Shown here one piece after another: positions 1 through 8,980 of a DNA stretch of 64,000 nucleotides (position 1 is the stretch's first letter; each line of letters opens with the position of its first letter). The position numbers and the translations under genes are program-made. The notes under the pieces are model-generated. The model searched no databases. It was not told the origin of the DNA and saw only the letters and a program-made list of their open reading frames with translations. Where the stretch lies: the NCBI RefSeq assembly GCF_020480685.1, contig NZ_JAJAFU010000011.1, forward strand, positions 1 through 64,000, written 5' to 3'. The stretch comes from Deferrivibrio essentukiensis. GTDB lineage: Bacteria; Chrysiogenota; Deferribacteres; Deferribacterales; Deferrivibrionaceae.

Positions 1-114
1 ATTTTAACTAAATACAGTATGCTTGAATATTTGCTCATTTTTACTTAAAAATAGTAAGTATTATATTACCAATATGTTATAGGGCATTAACTTTAATCAA
101 TAATAAAAAAATGT

Positions 115-143
115 TTGACAAATAGAGTGGTTTAGAATAAAGT
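115..143 (+). promoter_or_regulatory. Probable sigma70 promoter of the liv operon
   Basis: A perfect -35 box TTGACA (115-120) is followed after 17 bases by TAAAGT (138-143), about 43 bases before the start codon of the binding-protein gene. Nothing else coding is visible in the first 186 bases. Box positions are seen; function is inferred. Confidence 0.5.
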
Positions 144-186
144 TAAAGTTCAGGATTTTAAACTAAAATTTCTACAAGGAGGATTT

Positions 187-1326
187 ATGAGAAAAATTGG
201 CTTACTTAGTTTAGCCGCAGTTTTTATGCTTGCAACTTTTGCTTTTGCAGCAGGGGAGCTTGTAATCGGTATTCAGGGACCTGAAACCGGAAACTTGGCA
301 GTTTATGGACAAAAAACTTTATCAGGGGCTAAACTTGCTGTTGATGAGATTAATGCAGCAGGTGGAGTTAATGGTAAGACTATTAAGTTAATCAATTATG
401 ATAGCCGTGGTGACAAGGCTGAAGCTGCAAATGCTACTCAGAGACTTATCAATAAAGATAAGGCATGTGGTATTATCGGTGAGCCTACTTCAGGGGCTAC
501 TTTTGTTATTGGACCAATTGCTGACAGAGCAAAAACTGTTTTAATTTCTGCAGGTGCTACTGCCAAAGGCGTAACTGACAACAAACCTTTCGTATTTAGA
601 GATACTCTTCTTGATAGCGACGGTGGACCTGCTACTATCAAGTTTATTATGGATAAATTTGGTTGGAAAAACTTTGCTTTAATCACTTCTGTAAACAATG
701 ATTACAGTGTAGGCCTTTCTGCAATTTTTAAGAAAGCTGTAAAAGATTTTGGCGGTAATATTGTTGTTGAACAGACAATATCTGATGGAGACACAGATTT
801 TTCTGCTCAGATTACAGCAATTAAACCACATAATCCACAGGCTATTATTTTCAGTGGTTACTATCCTGAAGGATCTTTAATCCTTCTTGAAGCAAGAAAA
901 CAAGGTCTTAACGCACCAATCGTTGGCGGTGATGGACTTCTTGCTCCTGACCTTTGGGATGTGGCTAAAGATGCTGCACTTGGCTCAATAGTCTATGCTG
1001 GATTCTCACCAGAGGCTAAAGCTCAGAAAGTACAGGAATTTGTTAAGAAGATGGAAACAAGAGGCGGAGCAGATATGTTCTCAGCTCAAGGTTATGACGC
1101 AGTTTATCTTCTTGCTAATGCAATGAAAGATGCAAAAGTTACTAATTGTGCTGATGCTAAACAAAGAACTGCTATGAGAGATGCTCTTGCAAATATTCCT
1201 GGTTTTGATGGTGTTAGTGGCCAGATGAAGTTTGATAAAGAAGGTAACGCTGTTAAGAAACCTTTTATCCAGGCTGTTGATAAGAAAGCTGACGGTAAAT
1301 ACTACTTCAAGCTTCTTAATGAATAA
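187..1326 (+). CDS. livJ: Branched-chain amino acid ABC transporter substrate-binding protein (LivJ/LivK type)
   Basis: Periplasmic binding protein that captures an amino acid, typically a branched-chain one, and delivers it to the LivHMGF importer. It is 379 residues long, the usual family length. Residues 1-21 form a signal peptide with a short basic start, a hydrophobic core and an Ala-rich cleavage site. The mature part has the type I periplasmic fold pattern (VIGIQGPETG near the start, EINAAGGVNGK around 53-63). The start ATG has an AAGGAGGA Shine-Dalgarno at 176-183. It opens the operon livJ-livH-livM-livG-livF, all on +. A hairpin after its stop probably sets a higher level for this gene than for the permease. 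Exact substrate cannot be read from sequence; proline genes lie just downstream. Confidence 0.93.
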   Translation: MRKIGLLSLAAVFMLATFAFAAGELVIGIQGPETGNLAVYGQKTLSGAKLAVDEINAAGGVNGKTIKLINYDSRGDKAEAANATQRLINKDKACGIIGEPTSGATFVIGPIADRAKTVLISAGATAKGVTDNKPFVFRDTLLDSDGGPATIKFIMDKFGWKNFALITSVNNDYSVGLSAIFKKAVKDFGGNIVVEQTISDGDTDFSAQITAIKPHNPQAIIFSGYYPEGSLILLEARKQGLNAPIVGGDGLLAPDLWDVAKDAALGSIVYAGFSPEAKAQKVQEFVKKMETRGGADMFSAQGYDAVYLLANAMKDAKVTNCADAKQRTAMRDALANIPGFDGVSGQMKFDKEGNAVKKPFIQAVDKKADGKYYFKLLNE

Positions 1327-1333
1327 TGATATA

Positions 1334-1355
1334 AGTGGTGGGGCTTCCCACCACT
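1334..1355 (+). terminator. Intergenic hairpin between livJ and livH (partial terminator or mRNA stabiliser)
   Basis: A perfect 9-bp stem, AGTGGTGGG at 1334-1342 against CCCACCACT at 1347-1355, encloses a 4-base loop and is followed by a weak T-rich tract. It lies directly after the livJ stop and before the livH ribosome site at 1371-1378. Such elements after binding-protein genes commonly allow partial read-through; that role is inferred here. Confidence 0.6.
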
Positions 1356-1382
1356 TTCTATTTACCCTATAAAGGAGGAATC

Positions 1383-2264
1383 GTGTTAGAAATAATACTC
1401 AAACAGCTCCTAAACGGAATCACGGTTGGGAGTATTTATTCTCTGATAGCCCTTGGATATACGATGGTTTATGGTATTATTAAACTTATTAACTTTGCTC
1501 ACGGCGATATTTATATGGTTGGGGCTTTTATCGGGCTTATTGTTGCTACTCATTTTACAAGTAATTTTATAGTGGTTATGGCTGTTGCTATGGCACTTAC
1601 TGCTGTGCTTGGGGTTTTAGTTGAAAAGATAGCTTACAAACCTGTAAGGAATTCTTCCAGAATTTCTGCTCTTATCAGTGCAATCGGTGCATCTATTTTC
1701 ATATCTAATTTGGTTGTTTTAATAAATGGGCCTCAAAGAGAGGCATATCCACAAATATTTCCTGAAATAAATTTTGTTATAGGCGGTATTACCATTTCTT
1801 TTTTACAGATTTTTATAATTTTGGTTTCAATTGCCCTTATGTTTGGGCTTTATTATATAGTTCATAACACAAAAATGGGCGTTGCGATGCGTGCTGTATC
1901 CCAAAATATGACAACTGCACGCCTAATGGGGATTAATTCCGACAAAGTAATCTCTTTTACTTTTGCAATTGGCTCATCCTTGGCAGCTGCTGCAGGAGTG
2001 CTTGTGGGTACATATTATAGGGCTGTCGATCCATTGATGGGTCTTTTGTTTGGTCTTAAGGCATTTGTTGCTGCGGTTTTGGGAGGTATCGGAAGTATTC
2101 CTGGGGCCATGGTGGGAGGTCTTGTTTTGGGACTTGCCGAAGTTATGGGGGTAGCATTTATCTCCCCTTCATTTAGAGATGCAATTGCTTTTGGAATATT
2201 GATTTTTATCCTTATTGTGAAGCCTTCCGGACTATTTGGTAAGGCAACTAAAGAAAAGGTATAG
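1383..2264 (+). CDS. livH: Branched-chain amino acid ABC transporter permease LivH
   Basis: First inner-membrane permease subunit of the amino-acid importer, about 293 residues and largely hydrophobic with about eight predicted membrane spans. The motif GYTMVYGIIKLINFAHGD near the N-terminus is the LivH hallmark, and the C-terminal AAVLGGIGSIPGAMVGG is the EAA-like loop that contacts the ATPases. An in-frame GTG at 1335 lies inside the intergenic hairpin; the GTG at 1383 is chosen because AAAGGAGG at 1371-1378 precedes it at correct spacing and the protein then begins in register with the family. livM follows after 8 bases. Confidence 0.93.
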   Translation: MLEIILKQLLNGITVGSIYSLIALGYTMVYGIIKLINFAHGDIYMVGAFIGLIVATHFTSNFIVVMAVAMALTAVLGVLVEKIAYKPVRNSSRISALISAIGASIFISNLVVLINGPQREAYPQIFPEINFVIGGITISFLQIFIILVSIALMFGLYYIVHNTKMGVAMRAVSQNMTTARLMGINSDKVISFTFAIGSSLAAAAGVLVGTYYRAVDPLMGLLFGLKAFVAAVLGGIGSIPGAMVGGLVLGLAEVMGVAFISPSFRDAIAFGILIFILIVKPSGLFGKATKEKV

Positions 2265-2272
2265 GTGAAACA

Positions 2273-3115
2273 ATGGACTCAATAATAAATTTTCTCTTTA
2301 ATGATTATATTATTCAAGTTGCCACAATTACTGGTATTAATATTATTATGGTGTTAGGACTTAACCTCATTACAGGTGTTACCGGTCAGCTTTCATTGGG
2401 GCATGCTGCATTTATGAGTATAGGTGCTTATTCATCCTCAATTATATCTATTAAACTTGGAGCCCCTTTTATAGTGTCACTAATTGCCGGCACAGGATTT
2501 GGAGCACTGTTTGGTGCTTTATTGGGTGTGCCTATTCTTAGACTTAGAGGTGACTATCTTGCAATTGCAACACTTGGTTTTGGTGAAATTGTTAGGGTTG
2601 TCATATTAAATACACCTTACCTTGGCGGAGCTCTTGGTATATATGGTATACCACCTTCAACAAACTTAGCGATTACAGCATTTTTTGTGGTATTTGCAAT
2701 ATTCTTTATGTACAGACTTGAAAAATCAAGACACGGTCTTGCTATTAGAAGTATTAGAGAGGATGAAATTGCTGCCGAAATGATGGGAGTAAATATTTCT
2801 AAATATAAAGTATTATCATTTACCATTGGCTCTGCTTTTGCAGGACTTGGTGGAGCGCTCTATGCTCACTTTCTGTCCTATATTAACCCGATAGATTTCG
2901 GTTTTATGAAATCGATAGAGCAACTTTGTATGCTAGTATTAGGTGGCATGGGCAGTATTACAGGGGCTGTTTTTGGAAGTATTGTTTTAAGTACAGTGCC
3001 TGAAATTTTAAGGTTTGCATCTGAATACAGAATGGTTACTTATGGTATTGTTTTGATACTTATGATGGTGTTTAGACCTCAAGGGCTTTTTGGTAAAATT
3101 AAGGTTAATGTGTAA
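2273..3115 (+). CDS. livM: Branched-chain amino acid ABC transporter permease LivM
   Basis: Second inner-membrane permease subunit, 280 residues, many hydrophobic spans. Family motifs are visible: GLNLITGVTGQLSLGHAAF near residues 29-47, RLRGDYLAIATLGFGEI around 89-105 and the C-terminal GGMGSITGAVFG loop. It is shorter than the E. coli LivM, which has an N-terminal extension, but matches most bacterial and archaeal homologues. It sits between livH and livG with 8- and 9-base gaps, so it is surely part of the same operon. Confidence 0.93.
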   Translation: MDSIINFLFNDYIIQVATITGINIIMVLGLNLITGVTGQLSLGHAAFMSIGAYSSSIISIKLGAPFIVSLIAGTGFGALFGALLGVPILRLRGDYLAIATLGFGEIVRVVILNTPYLGGALGIYGIPPSTNLAITAFFVVFAIFFMYRLEKSRHGLAIRSIREDEIAAEMMGVNISKYKVLSFTIGSAFAGLGGALYAHFLSYINPIDFGFMKSIEQLCMLVLGGMGSITGAVFGSIVLSTVPEILRFASEYRMVTYGIVLILMMVFRPQGLFGKIKVNV

Positions 3116-3124
3116 GGTGCTGAT

Positions 3125-3913
3125 ATGAGTGATGTTATTTTAAAAGTAGATAAAGTATCAATGCATTTTGGTGGTTTGAAAGCCGTAGATAATGTAAGTT
3201 TTGATATAAAGCAGGGGGAGATTCTAAGCTTGATTGGGCCTAATGGTGCTGGGAAAACAACTGTTTTTAATGTAATTACCGGTGTATACACTCCGACATT
3301 TGGCACTGTAACATTTAAAGGTGAAAATTTAAATGTATTAAAGCCTTATAAGGTTACTGCTTTAGGTATTGCAAGGACATTCCAAAATATCAGGCTTTTT
3401 GCACAGTTAACTGTTTTGGATAATATATTGCTTGCAATGCATTGTAGAAGAAAAACAAATTTACTGGAATCTGTATTTAAATTGCCAAGATACAGGTTTG
3501 AATCAAAGGCGTGTGTAAAAAAAGCTGAAGAGCTTTTAGATTATATGGGCTTACTTGGCGAGAAGAATGAACAAGCCCAAAATCTTCCATATGGTAAGCA
3601 GAGAAAGCTTGAGATAGCAAGGGCTATGGCAACTGATGCCGAGTTATTGCTTCTTGATGAGCCTGCTGCAGGAATGAATCCACAAGAAACAGAAGAATTA
3701 ATGAACTTAATAAGAAAAATTAGAAAAGATTTAAGCAAAACTATATTCTTAATTGAGCATGATATGAAGCTTGTTATGGGTATTTCTGACAGAATTATTG
3801 TTTTTGACCATGGTCAGCTTATTGCTGAAGGGTTGCCTGAAGAGATTAGAGCTAATAAAAGAGTAATTGAAGCATACTTAGGAAAAGAGGTTGATGATGC
3901 TGAAACTGCATAA
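3125..3913 (+). CDS. livG: Branched-chain amino acid ABC transporter ATP-binding protein LivG
   Basis: Cytoplasmic ATPase of the importer, 262 residues. Walker A GPNGAGKTT spans 38-46; Walker B LLLLDEP is followed by the LivG-typical AAGMNPQE stretch; a switch His lies in LIEHDMKLVM. The signature is YGKQRKLEIARAMA, the usual divergent LivG form rather than LSGGQ. The end overlaps the start of livF by 17 bases, which implies translational coupling. Confidence 0.94.
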   Translation: MSDVILKVDKVSMHFGGLKAVDNVSFDIKQGEILSLIGPNGAGKTTVFNVITGVYTPTFGTVTFKGENLNVLKPYKVTALGIARTFQNIRLFAQLTVLDNILLAMHCRRKTNLLESVFKLPRYRFESKACVKKAEELLDYMGLLGEKNEQAQNLPYGKQRKLEIARAMATDAELLLLDEPAAGMNPQETEELMNLIRKIRKDLSKTIFLIEHDMKLVMGISDRIIVFDHGQLIAEGLPEEIRANKRVIEAYLGKEVDDAETA

Positions 3914-4604
3914 AATACATACTAAATACGGACACATTGAAGCTTTGAAAGGTATCGATATTCATGTAAAAGAGGGCGAAATTGTCGCTATAATAGGTGC
4001 TAACGGCGCCGGAAAGACAACGACTCTTAATACCATTTCAGGTATATTAAAGCCTGTTGCAGGGACAATAGAATATATGAATCATGATATTACAAAGTGG
4101 CCCACCGACAAAATTGTCGCTGAAGGCTTGATACAGGTGCCTGAGGGGAGGCAGATATTCCCACTACTAACCGTAAAAGAAAATCTTATGATGGGCGCAT
4201 ACTTAAGGAAAGATAAGCTTGAAGTCGCTAATGATTTGGAAATGGTATATAACTTATTTCCAAGACTTAAAGAGCGTGAAAAGCAGTTGGGTGGGACTCT
4301 GTCTGGTGGCGAACAACAGATGCTTGCTATTGGAAGGGCATTGATGTCAAAACCAGCGCTGTTGCTTCTTGACGAACCTTCTCTTGGACTTGCTCCGATT
4401 ATTGTTCAAAATATTTTCAAGATTATTGTTGATATCAATAAAAAGGGCACCACAATAATGCTTGTGGAGCAAAATGCCCATATGGCTCTTTCAATTGCCC
4501 ATAGAGGCTACGTGATGGAGACAGGAAAGATTATATTGGAAGATGATGCGAAAGCATTATTGAACAACGATGAAGTAAAGAGTGCATATTTAGGCGGTCA
4601 CTAA
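3897..4604 (+). CDS. livF: Branched-chain amino acid ABC transporter ATP-binding protein LivF
   Basis: Second ATPase subunit of the importer, about 235 residues. Walker A GANGAGKTT is at 34-42, the signature is LSGGEQQMLAIGRAL, Walker B is LLLLDEPSLGLAP, and the switch His lies near the C-terminus. Start choice: TTG 3891, ATG 3894 and ATG 3897 are in frame; ATG 3897 has the best distance from GGAAAAGAGG at 3881-3890 and gives the usual short N-terminus. It overlaps livG and is followed by a strong terminator, so the operon ends here. Confidence 0.94.
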   Translation: MLKLHKIHTKYGHIEALKGIDIHVKEGEIVAIIGANGAGKTTTLNTISGILKPVAGTIEYMNHDITKWPTDKIVAEGLIQVPEGRQIFPLLTVKENLMMGAYLRKDKLEVANDLEMVYNLFPRLKEREKQLGGTLSGGEQQMLAIGRALMSKPALLLLDEPSLGLAPIIVQNIFKIIVDINKKGTTIMLVEQNAHMALSIAHRGYVMETGKIILEDDAKALLNNDEVKSAYLGGH

Positions 4605-4610
4605 TACACG

Positions 4611-4642
4611 GCAGGATACATTTTTGTATCCTGCATTTTTTT
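4611..4642 (+). terminator. Rho-independent terminator of the liv operon
   Basis: Perfect 10-bp stem GCAGGATACA (4611-4620) with TGTATCCTGC (4625-4634), a TTTT loop, then a run of seven T (4636-4642). It begins seven bases after the livF stop. Confidence 0.9.
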
Positions 4643-4645
4643 GTA

Positions 4646-4685
4646 TTGACTGTTCATTATTTTGAAATTAGTATTAAAATATAAT
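4646..4685 (+). promoter_or_regulatory. Probable promoter of the proline catabolic operon
   Basis: A perfect TATAAT lies at 4680-4685. TTGACT at 4646-4651 pairs at 17 bases with TAGTAT (4669-4674). Either set gives a start shortly before the ribosome site at 4699-4708. Assignment between the two is uncertain. Confidence 0.4.
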
Positions 4686-4714
4686 ACATTGAACAAAAAA
4701 AGGAGAGGTGCCTT

Positions 4715-6352
4715 ATGAATAACTATAACAATTCCATTGTAAACATCCCTTTTCCGGAAAATGAAAAGGTTTATGATTATGCTCCGGGAAGTCCCGAGAG
4801 AGAGAAGCTTATTCAAGCTATAAATGAACTTAGGTCACAGAAAATAGAAATACCCCTTTTAATTGGTGGTAAAGAAATAAAAACCGGTAAAACTGCAAAA
4901 GTTGTTTGTCCTCATGATCATCAGCATGTATTGGCTGAATATCATTTGGCTGGAGAAGAAGAGATAAAGCTTGCCATTGAAGAATCTCAGAAGGCATGGA
5001 AAAAGTGGCAAGAGATGGCCTGGCAGGATAGGGTGAGCATATTTTTAAAAGCAGCAGAGCTATTATCTACAAAATACAGATACATTATGAATGCTGCCAC
5101 AATGCTTTCTATTAGTAAAAATCCTTATCAGGCTGAAATCGACTCGGCTTGCGAGCTTATCGATTTTTTAAGATTTAATTGCTATTACGCTCAACAAATT
5201 TACAAAGACCAACCGATATACAGTCCGAAAGGGATATGGAATTATGTTCAGTATAGACCTCTTGAAGGCTTTATTTTTGCTGTTACACCTTTTAACTTTA
5301 CTGCTATCGGCGGTAATTTGCCTACTTCCCCTGCAATTATGGGTAATGTTGTGCTTTGGAAGCCTGCATCAAGCGCAGTTTACGCACCATATTTCTTTAT
5401 GAAGATTTTAAAGGAAGCGGGCTTACCGGACGGTGTGATTAACTTTATACCGGGCAGAGGTTCAATGATTGGTGATATTGTTTTAAAAAGTGAACATTTT
5501 GCAGGAGTTCATTTTACCGGAAGCACTGCGGTATTTCAGAATATGTGGAAGACTATCGGGGAAAATATCGCTAAATATAGATCATATCCGAGAATTGTTG
5601 GAGAGACCGGCGGTAAAGATTTTATTTTTGCTCACAACAGTGCCGATTTGAAAAAGCTTGTTACAGCTGCTATTAGAGGAGCTTACGAATATCAAGGTCA
5701 AAAATGTTCTGCAGCATCAAGAATATATATACCAAAGTCGATTTATAATGAATTTTTTGAGCTATTTAAAGCAGATGTCTCAAGGATTAAAATGGGCGGC
5801 GTAGAAGACTTCACTAATTTTTTCAATGCAGTTATTGATGAGTCAGCTTTTGATAATATTGTAGAATACATTGAGTATGCTAAGAAATCAAAAGATGCCG
5901 AAGTTTTGATTGGCGGTAATTATGACAAGTCAAAAGGTTACTTTATTGAACCTACATTTATCCTTGCAAAAGACCCAAAATTTAAGACTATGGAAGAAGA
6001 AATATTCGGACCTGTATTGACTGCATATGTTTATGAAGATGAAAAAGTTGATGAGGCATTGGAGCTTTGCGACACTACTTCTATGTACGGGCTTACAGGT
6101 GCCGTATTTGCAAATGACAGAGAGTTTGTTGCTAAAGCAATGAAAAAGCTTGAACATGCCGCAGGTAACTTCTATATCAATGACAAACCTACAGGTGCAG
6201 TTGTGGGTCAGCAGCCGTTTGGCGGCGGTAGAGCTTCCGGTACAAATGATAAAGCTGGAAGTTATTTAAACCTTATAAGATGGGTTTCAACAAGGGCTAT
6301 TAAAGAAACTTTTAATGCTCCTGAATCTTTCGAATATCCTTTTATGAAGTAG
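4715..6352 (+). CDS. pruA: L-glutamate gamma-semialdehyde dehydrogenase (1-pyrroline-5-carboxylate dehydrogenase)
   Basis: Oxidises glutamate semialdehyde, in equilibrium with P5C, to glutamate with NAD+, the second step of proline breakdown. At 545 residues it has the length of stand-alone P5C dehydrogenases. Aldehyde dehydrogenase landmarks are seen: FTGSTAVF (cofactor region, about 269-276), GETGGKD with the general-base Glu near 297, YQGQKCSAASRIY with the catalytic Cys near 330, and EEIFGPVL near 428. The ATG follows GGAGAGG at 4702-4708. It is 7 bases upstream of the proline dehydrogenase gene, so the two enzymes are co-expressed as separate chains rather than as fused PutA. Confidence 0.93.
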   Translation: MNNYNNSIVNIPFPENEKVYDYAPGSPEREKLIQAINELRSQKIEIPLLIGGKEIKTGKTAKVVCPHDHQHVLAEYHLAGEEEIKLAIEESQKAWKKWQEMAWQDRVSIFLKAAELLSTKYRYIMNAATMLSISKNPYQAEIDSACELIDFLRFNCYYAQQIYKDQPIYSPKGIWNYVQYRPLEGFIFAVTPFNFTAIGGNLPTSPAIMGNVVLWKPASSAVYAPYFFMKILKEAGLPDGVINFIPGRGSMIGDIVLKSEHFAGVHFTGSTAVFQNMWKTIGENIAKYRSYPRIVGETGGKDFIFAHNSADLKKLVTAAIRGAYEYQGQKCSAASRIYIPKSIYNEFFELFKADVSRIKMGGVEDFTNFFNAVIDESAFDNIVEYIEYAKKSKDAEVLIGGNYDKSKGYFIEPTFILAKDPKFKTMEEEIFGPVLTAYVYEDEKVDEALELCDTTSMYGLTGAVFANDREFVAKAMKKLEHAAGNFYINDKPTGAVVGQQPFGGGRASGTNDKAGSYLNLIRWVSTRAIKETFNAPESFEYPFMK

Positions 6353-6359
6353 GTGATAT

Positions 6360-7259
6360 ATGGGCATTTTTAACTTTTTAGTATCAAAGACAATAATGCA
6401 TATTCCTGCTCCAATTGTAAGTATCTTTGCAAAAAGCTATATTGCAGGGCCTACCCTTTACGATGCTGTTAAAGTTACTCACGACTTAAACAAAAAGGGT
6501 ATGATGGCAACAATTGATGTATTGGGTGAGTTTATAAGCACAAAAGAGGAAGCAATATTTTATAAAAATGAATGTATCAAAATACTTGATGTTATTGCAA
6601 AAGAAGGGCTTGATGCAAATTTGTCTCTTAAACCTACTCAAATGGGCTTGAATCTTGACAAAGAGTTTGCTTTTGAAAATATAAAAGAGATAGTGGCTCA
6701 TGCCAAGGAATTAAATAATTTCGTAAGAATAGATATGGAAGATACGCCTTGTACGGATGATACTTTGGAGTTTTTTAGAAGGTTAAGGGAAGAGTTTCCT
6801 GGTCATGTGGGGACAGTGTTGCAAGCTTATTTAAGAAGGACTCCTAAAGATATAGAAAATTTGTCTGACGGGCTTCTTAATTTCAGGCTTTGTAAAGGGA
6901 TTTACAATGAGCCGAGAAAACTTGCCTATAAAGATCCATATATAGTAAACCAAAATTATATTTACTCTCTTGAGAAGCTTTTTCAGAAAAAAGCTTATGT
7001 AGGTATTGCGACTCATGACGAGAAACTTGTGTTTGAGGCATTGAGGCTAATTGAAAAATATGGGTTAAAAAGGGAAGAGTATGAATTTCAGATGCTTCTT
7101 GGTGTGGATGAAGAGCTGAGAAATATTATTGTTTCCGGCGGGCACAGATTAAGGGTATATGTCCCATTTGGTAAGGATTGGCTACCATATTCAAGAAGAA
7201 GACTGAAAGAAAATCCAAATATAGCACGACACGCATTGAAGCAGTTTTTGGGGATGTAG
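6360..7259 (+). CDS. putA: Proline dehydrogenase (FAD-dependent, monofunctional)
   Basis: Oxidises proline to 1-pyrroline-5-carboxylate and passes electrons to quinone. 299 residues, the size of stand-alone bacterial PRODH beta/alpha barrels. Visible features include DVLGEFI near residue 53, LKPTQMG near 91, a conserved barrel strand VRIDMEDTP near 122-130, LQAYLRRT near 155 and the C-terminal RLRVYVPFGKDWLPYSRRRLKENP that carries the conserved RR pair binding the proline carboxylate. The preceding gene encodes the next pathway enzyme. A hairpin terminator-like element follows at once. Some annotators name monofunctional versions prodh rather than putA. Confidence 0.92.
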   Translation: MGIFNFLVSKTIMHIPAPIVSIFAKSYIAGPTLYDAVKVTHDLNKKGMMATIDVLGEFISTKEEAIFYKNECIKILDVIAKEGLDANLSLKPTQMGLNLDKEFAFENIKEIVAHAKELNNFVRIDMEDTPCTDDTLEFFRRLREEFPGHVGTVLQAYLRRTPKDIENLSDGLLNFRLCKGIYNEPRKLAYKDPYIVNQNYIYSLEKLFQKKAYVGIATHDEKLVFEALRLIEKYGLKREEYEFQMLLGVDEELRNIIVSGGHRLRVYVPFGKDWLPYSRRRLKENPNIARHALKQFLGM

Positions 7260-7266
7260 GTTTGGA

Positions 7267-7296
7267 AATAAGGGAGGGAATTATCCCTCCCTTATT
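7267..7296. terminator. Hairpin between convergent putA and pilX genes
   Basis: Perfect 13-bp stem: AATAAGGGAGGGA at 7267-7279 with its complement at 7284-7296, 4-base loop. It covers the stop codon of the convergent pilin gene. No long T run follows on either strand, so it may act as a bidirectional or 3'-end stabilising element. Confidence 0.65.
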
Positions 7297-7822
7297 AAAA
7301 AGTATATCTATAAAGAGCTTCTGCAGTTATTCTATTGCCAGAACTTGCTTCTTCTGCCTTAGATATGATTTTTAAGAGATATTGGTACTTTTGAACGTTT
7401 CCTCCGTAACTCGGAGGAAATGATGCAGCACCACCAGCGCCAGAGATGTGACTTTGATAAAGTTTAACTATATAAATTTTTAGATTAATACCGTTTTCAG
7501 TAATATCTATCCACGGTTTTGTTTCTGCTTCTTGTTTACAAGTTGAATTGTCTGGACTAGAAATTATATATTCTTCAAAAGTTCCACATGTTAGTGATTT
7601 TATTGTGTAATCAAGTAATTTGGAAGATCCTGGTTTATTAATCAACTCTATACCAATATTAATTCCAGTATCAGCGGCTTCTTTTAAAGAATTAAATTGC
7701 CTAAAAGCACCAGAAAATTTAGTTGAATTTGTAGTGGCAAAATACATTGCAATTGCTAATATCAAAGCTGCAGCAGAAAATATAATAACAGTTATTAATA
7801 TGAAACCTTTATTATTTTTCAT
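7295..7822 (-). CDS. Type IV minor pilin, PilX-like
   Basis: Membrane-anchored minor pilin candidate of 175 residues. The prepilin leader MKNNKG is followed by a hydrophobic helix starting FILITVIIF, so cleavage after Gly6 is expected. The usual Glu at mature position 5 is absent (Thr), as is common for PilX and GspK type subunits that cap the pilus tip. The Pro/Gly-rich segment around 130-145 has no recognised domain. It is the last gene of the pilW-pilX end of the operon; its start overlaps the stop of the PilW-like gene by 4 bases. Family assignment rests on leader, size and position. Confidence 0.72.
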   Translation of the reverse strand: MKNNKGFILITVIIFSAAALILAIAMYFATTNSTKFSGAFRQFNSLKEAADTGINIGIELINKPGSSKLLDYTIKSLTCGTFEEYIISSPDNSTCKQEAETKPWIDITENGINLKIYIVKLYQSHISGAGGAASFPPSYGGNVQKYQYLLKIISKAEEASSGNRITAEALYRYTF

Positions 7823-8598
7823 TTTATATTCTCCAGGTATATTATACTTTCAATAATTTTCCAGTCATATTTATTAGCATCAGTAATATGAGATAGAACA
7901 ATTGACTTATCAGAAAAATCAATATTATAAGTATATGTTTTATTTAATGTATTTTTTCTTTTTTTGTCAGATTGGGCAACTATACCAAGATAAAGAACAT
8001 TTTTATTACTATCATATTTAAATCTAAAGTCTGCAACACAGCTTAATATTTTTGTATTACCATCATTTAATAGCAAACTTTTTGTTCCTGGCGCACAGCT
8101 ACTTTCAGCAGTCCCACCTAAGTGAATATCCATTTCATAATAGTAGGGATTTCCACATGAATTACCATCATCTTTACACTTAAAAATTAAAGTACCCGGA
8201 ATACAATTAACTTCACCTGAGTCTAGTGCCCCTATTTTATTTTTTTTATCATCCAATACGACAGCAGGGTAGGTAGAATTTCTAACGCCATTACTTTGAC
8301 AAACTTCCCAGGAACCAGATTCTGTGTCATTTCCAAGAAGTGTTTTAAAAGTTAGGGAGTCGTTGTCTGTTGAAATTAACTTATTAATATTATTATCGAT
8401 TCCAAAACCAGTTGATCTAACCAGTTTGTCAATATTTAAAAAAGTGATATTGGTATCAATATTTGTTTTAGCATTTTCTAATTGATTAGATTCGTGAGTA
8501 AATAGGCTACTGATTGTTAAATAAACAGAAGAAGATATAATAGCTGTTAAAAGAATTGCTATTAATAGTTCAACGAGTGTAAAAGCTTTACCATTCAT
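7819..8598 (-). CDS. Type IV minor pilin, PilW-like
   Basis: 259-residue prepilin-like protein. The leader MNGKA is followed by FTLVELLIAILLTAI, a canonical N-methylation motif with Glu at mature position 5; the residue before the cleavage site is Ala rather than the usual Gly. The remainder has paired Cys residues (for example around 120-155) that could form disulfides in the periplasm. Order and size match pilW of minor pilin operons. It overlaps the following gene by 4 bases and lies one base after the preceding one. Confidence 0.78.
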   Translation of the reverse strand: MNGKAFTLVELLIAILLTAIISSSVYLTISSLFTHESNQLENAKTNIDTNITFLNIDKLVRSTGFGIDNNINKLISTDNDSLTFKTLLGNDTESGSWEVCQSNGVRNSTYPAVVLDDKKNKIGALDSGEVNCIPGTLIFKCKDDGNSCGNPYYYEMDIHLGGTAESSCAPGTKSLLLNDGNTKILSCVADFRFKYDSNKNVLYLGIVAQSDKKRKNTLNKTYTYNIDFSDKSIVLSHITDANKYDWKIIESIIYLENIK

Positions 8599-8599
8599 A

Positions 8600-8980
8600 T
8601 TATTTCCTTAAGTATATAATTGAAGTAATTGTTCTATTATCTTTAGAATATGGATCCTGATAGGTAAGATTTAAAATGGTTTTTTTTAAACTGGCAGACT
8701 CATTATCCACCCAATATGTATAAACAAATGTGTGGTTATCATAATTTATTGTTGCTGTAAAGTTATTAATACTACTAAAGTTATCAAATGATTGTTGATA
8801 CAATTCAGATTTTTTCTGAGACAATAATCTAGTGGCTTTGTCTCTTATTTCATTTTTTTTATTAATTTTTATTACATTGATAACTCCAGGTATTAGCCCT
8901 AACATAGCTATAGAAAAAATAACTAGTGCCACAAGTAACTCAATTATTGTAAATCCTTTATTATTAGCTACTTTATCCAT
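8600..8980 (-). CDS. Type IV minor pilin, PilV-like
   Basis: 126-residue prepilin. The leader MDKVANNKG precedes FTIIELLVALVIFSIAMLG, a textbook prepilin cleavage and helix signature with Glu5. The globular part is small. It overlaps the end of the FimT/GspH-like gene by 13 bases, so translation is coupled. Position between a FimT-like and a PilW-like gene supports PilV. Confidence 0.8.
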   Translation of the reverse strand: MDKVANNKGFTIIELLVALVIFSIAMLGLIPGVINVIKINKKNEIRDKATRLLSQKKSELYQQSFDNFSSINNFTATINYDNHTFVYTYWVDNESASLKKTILNLTYQDPYSKDNRTITSIIYLRK

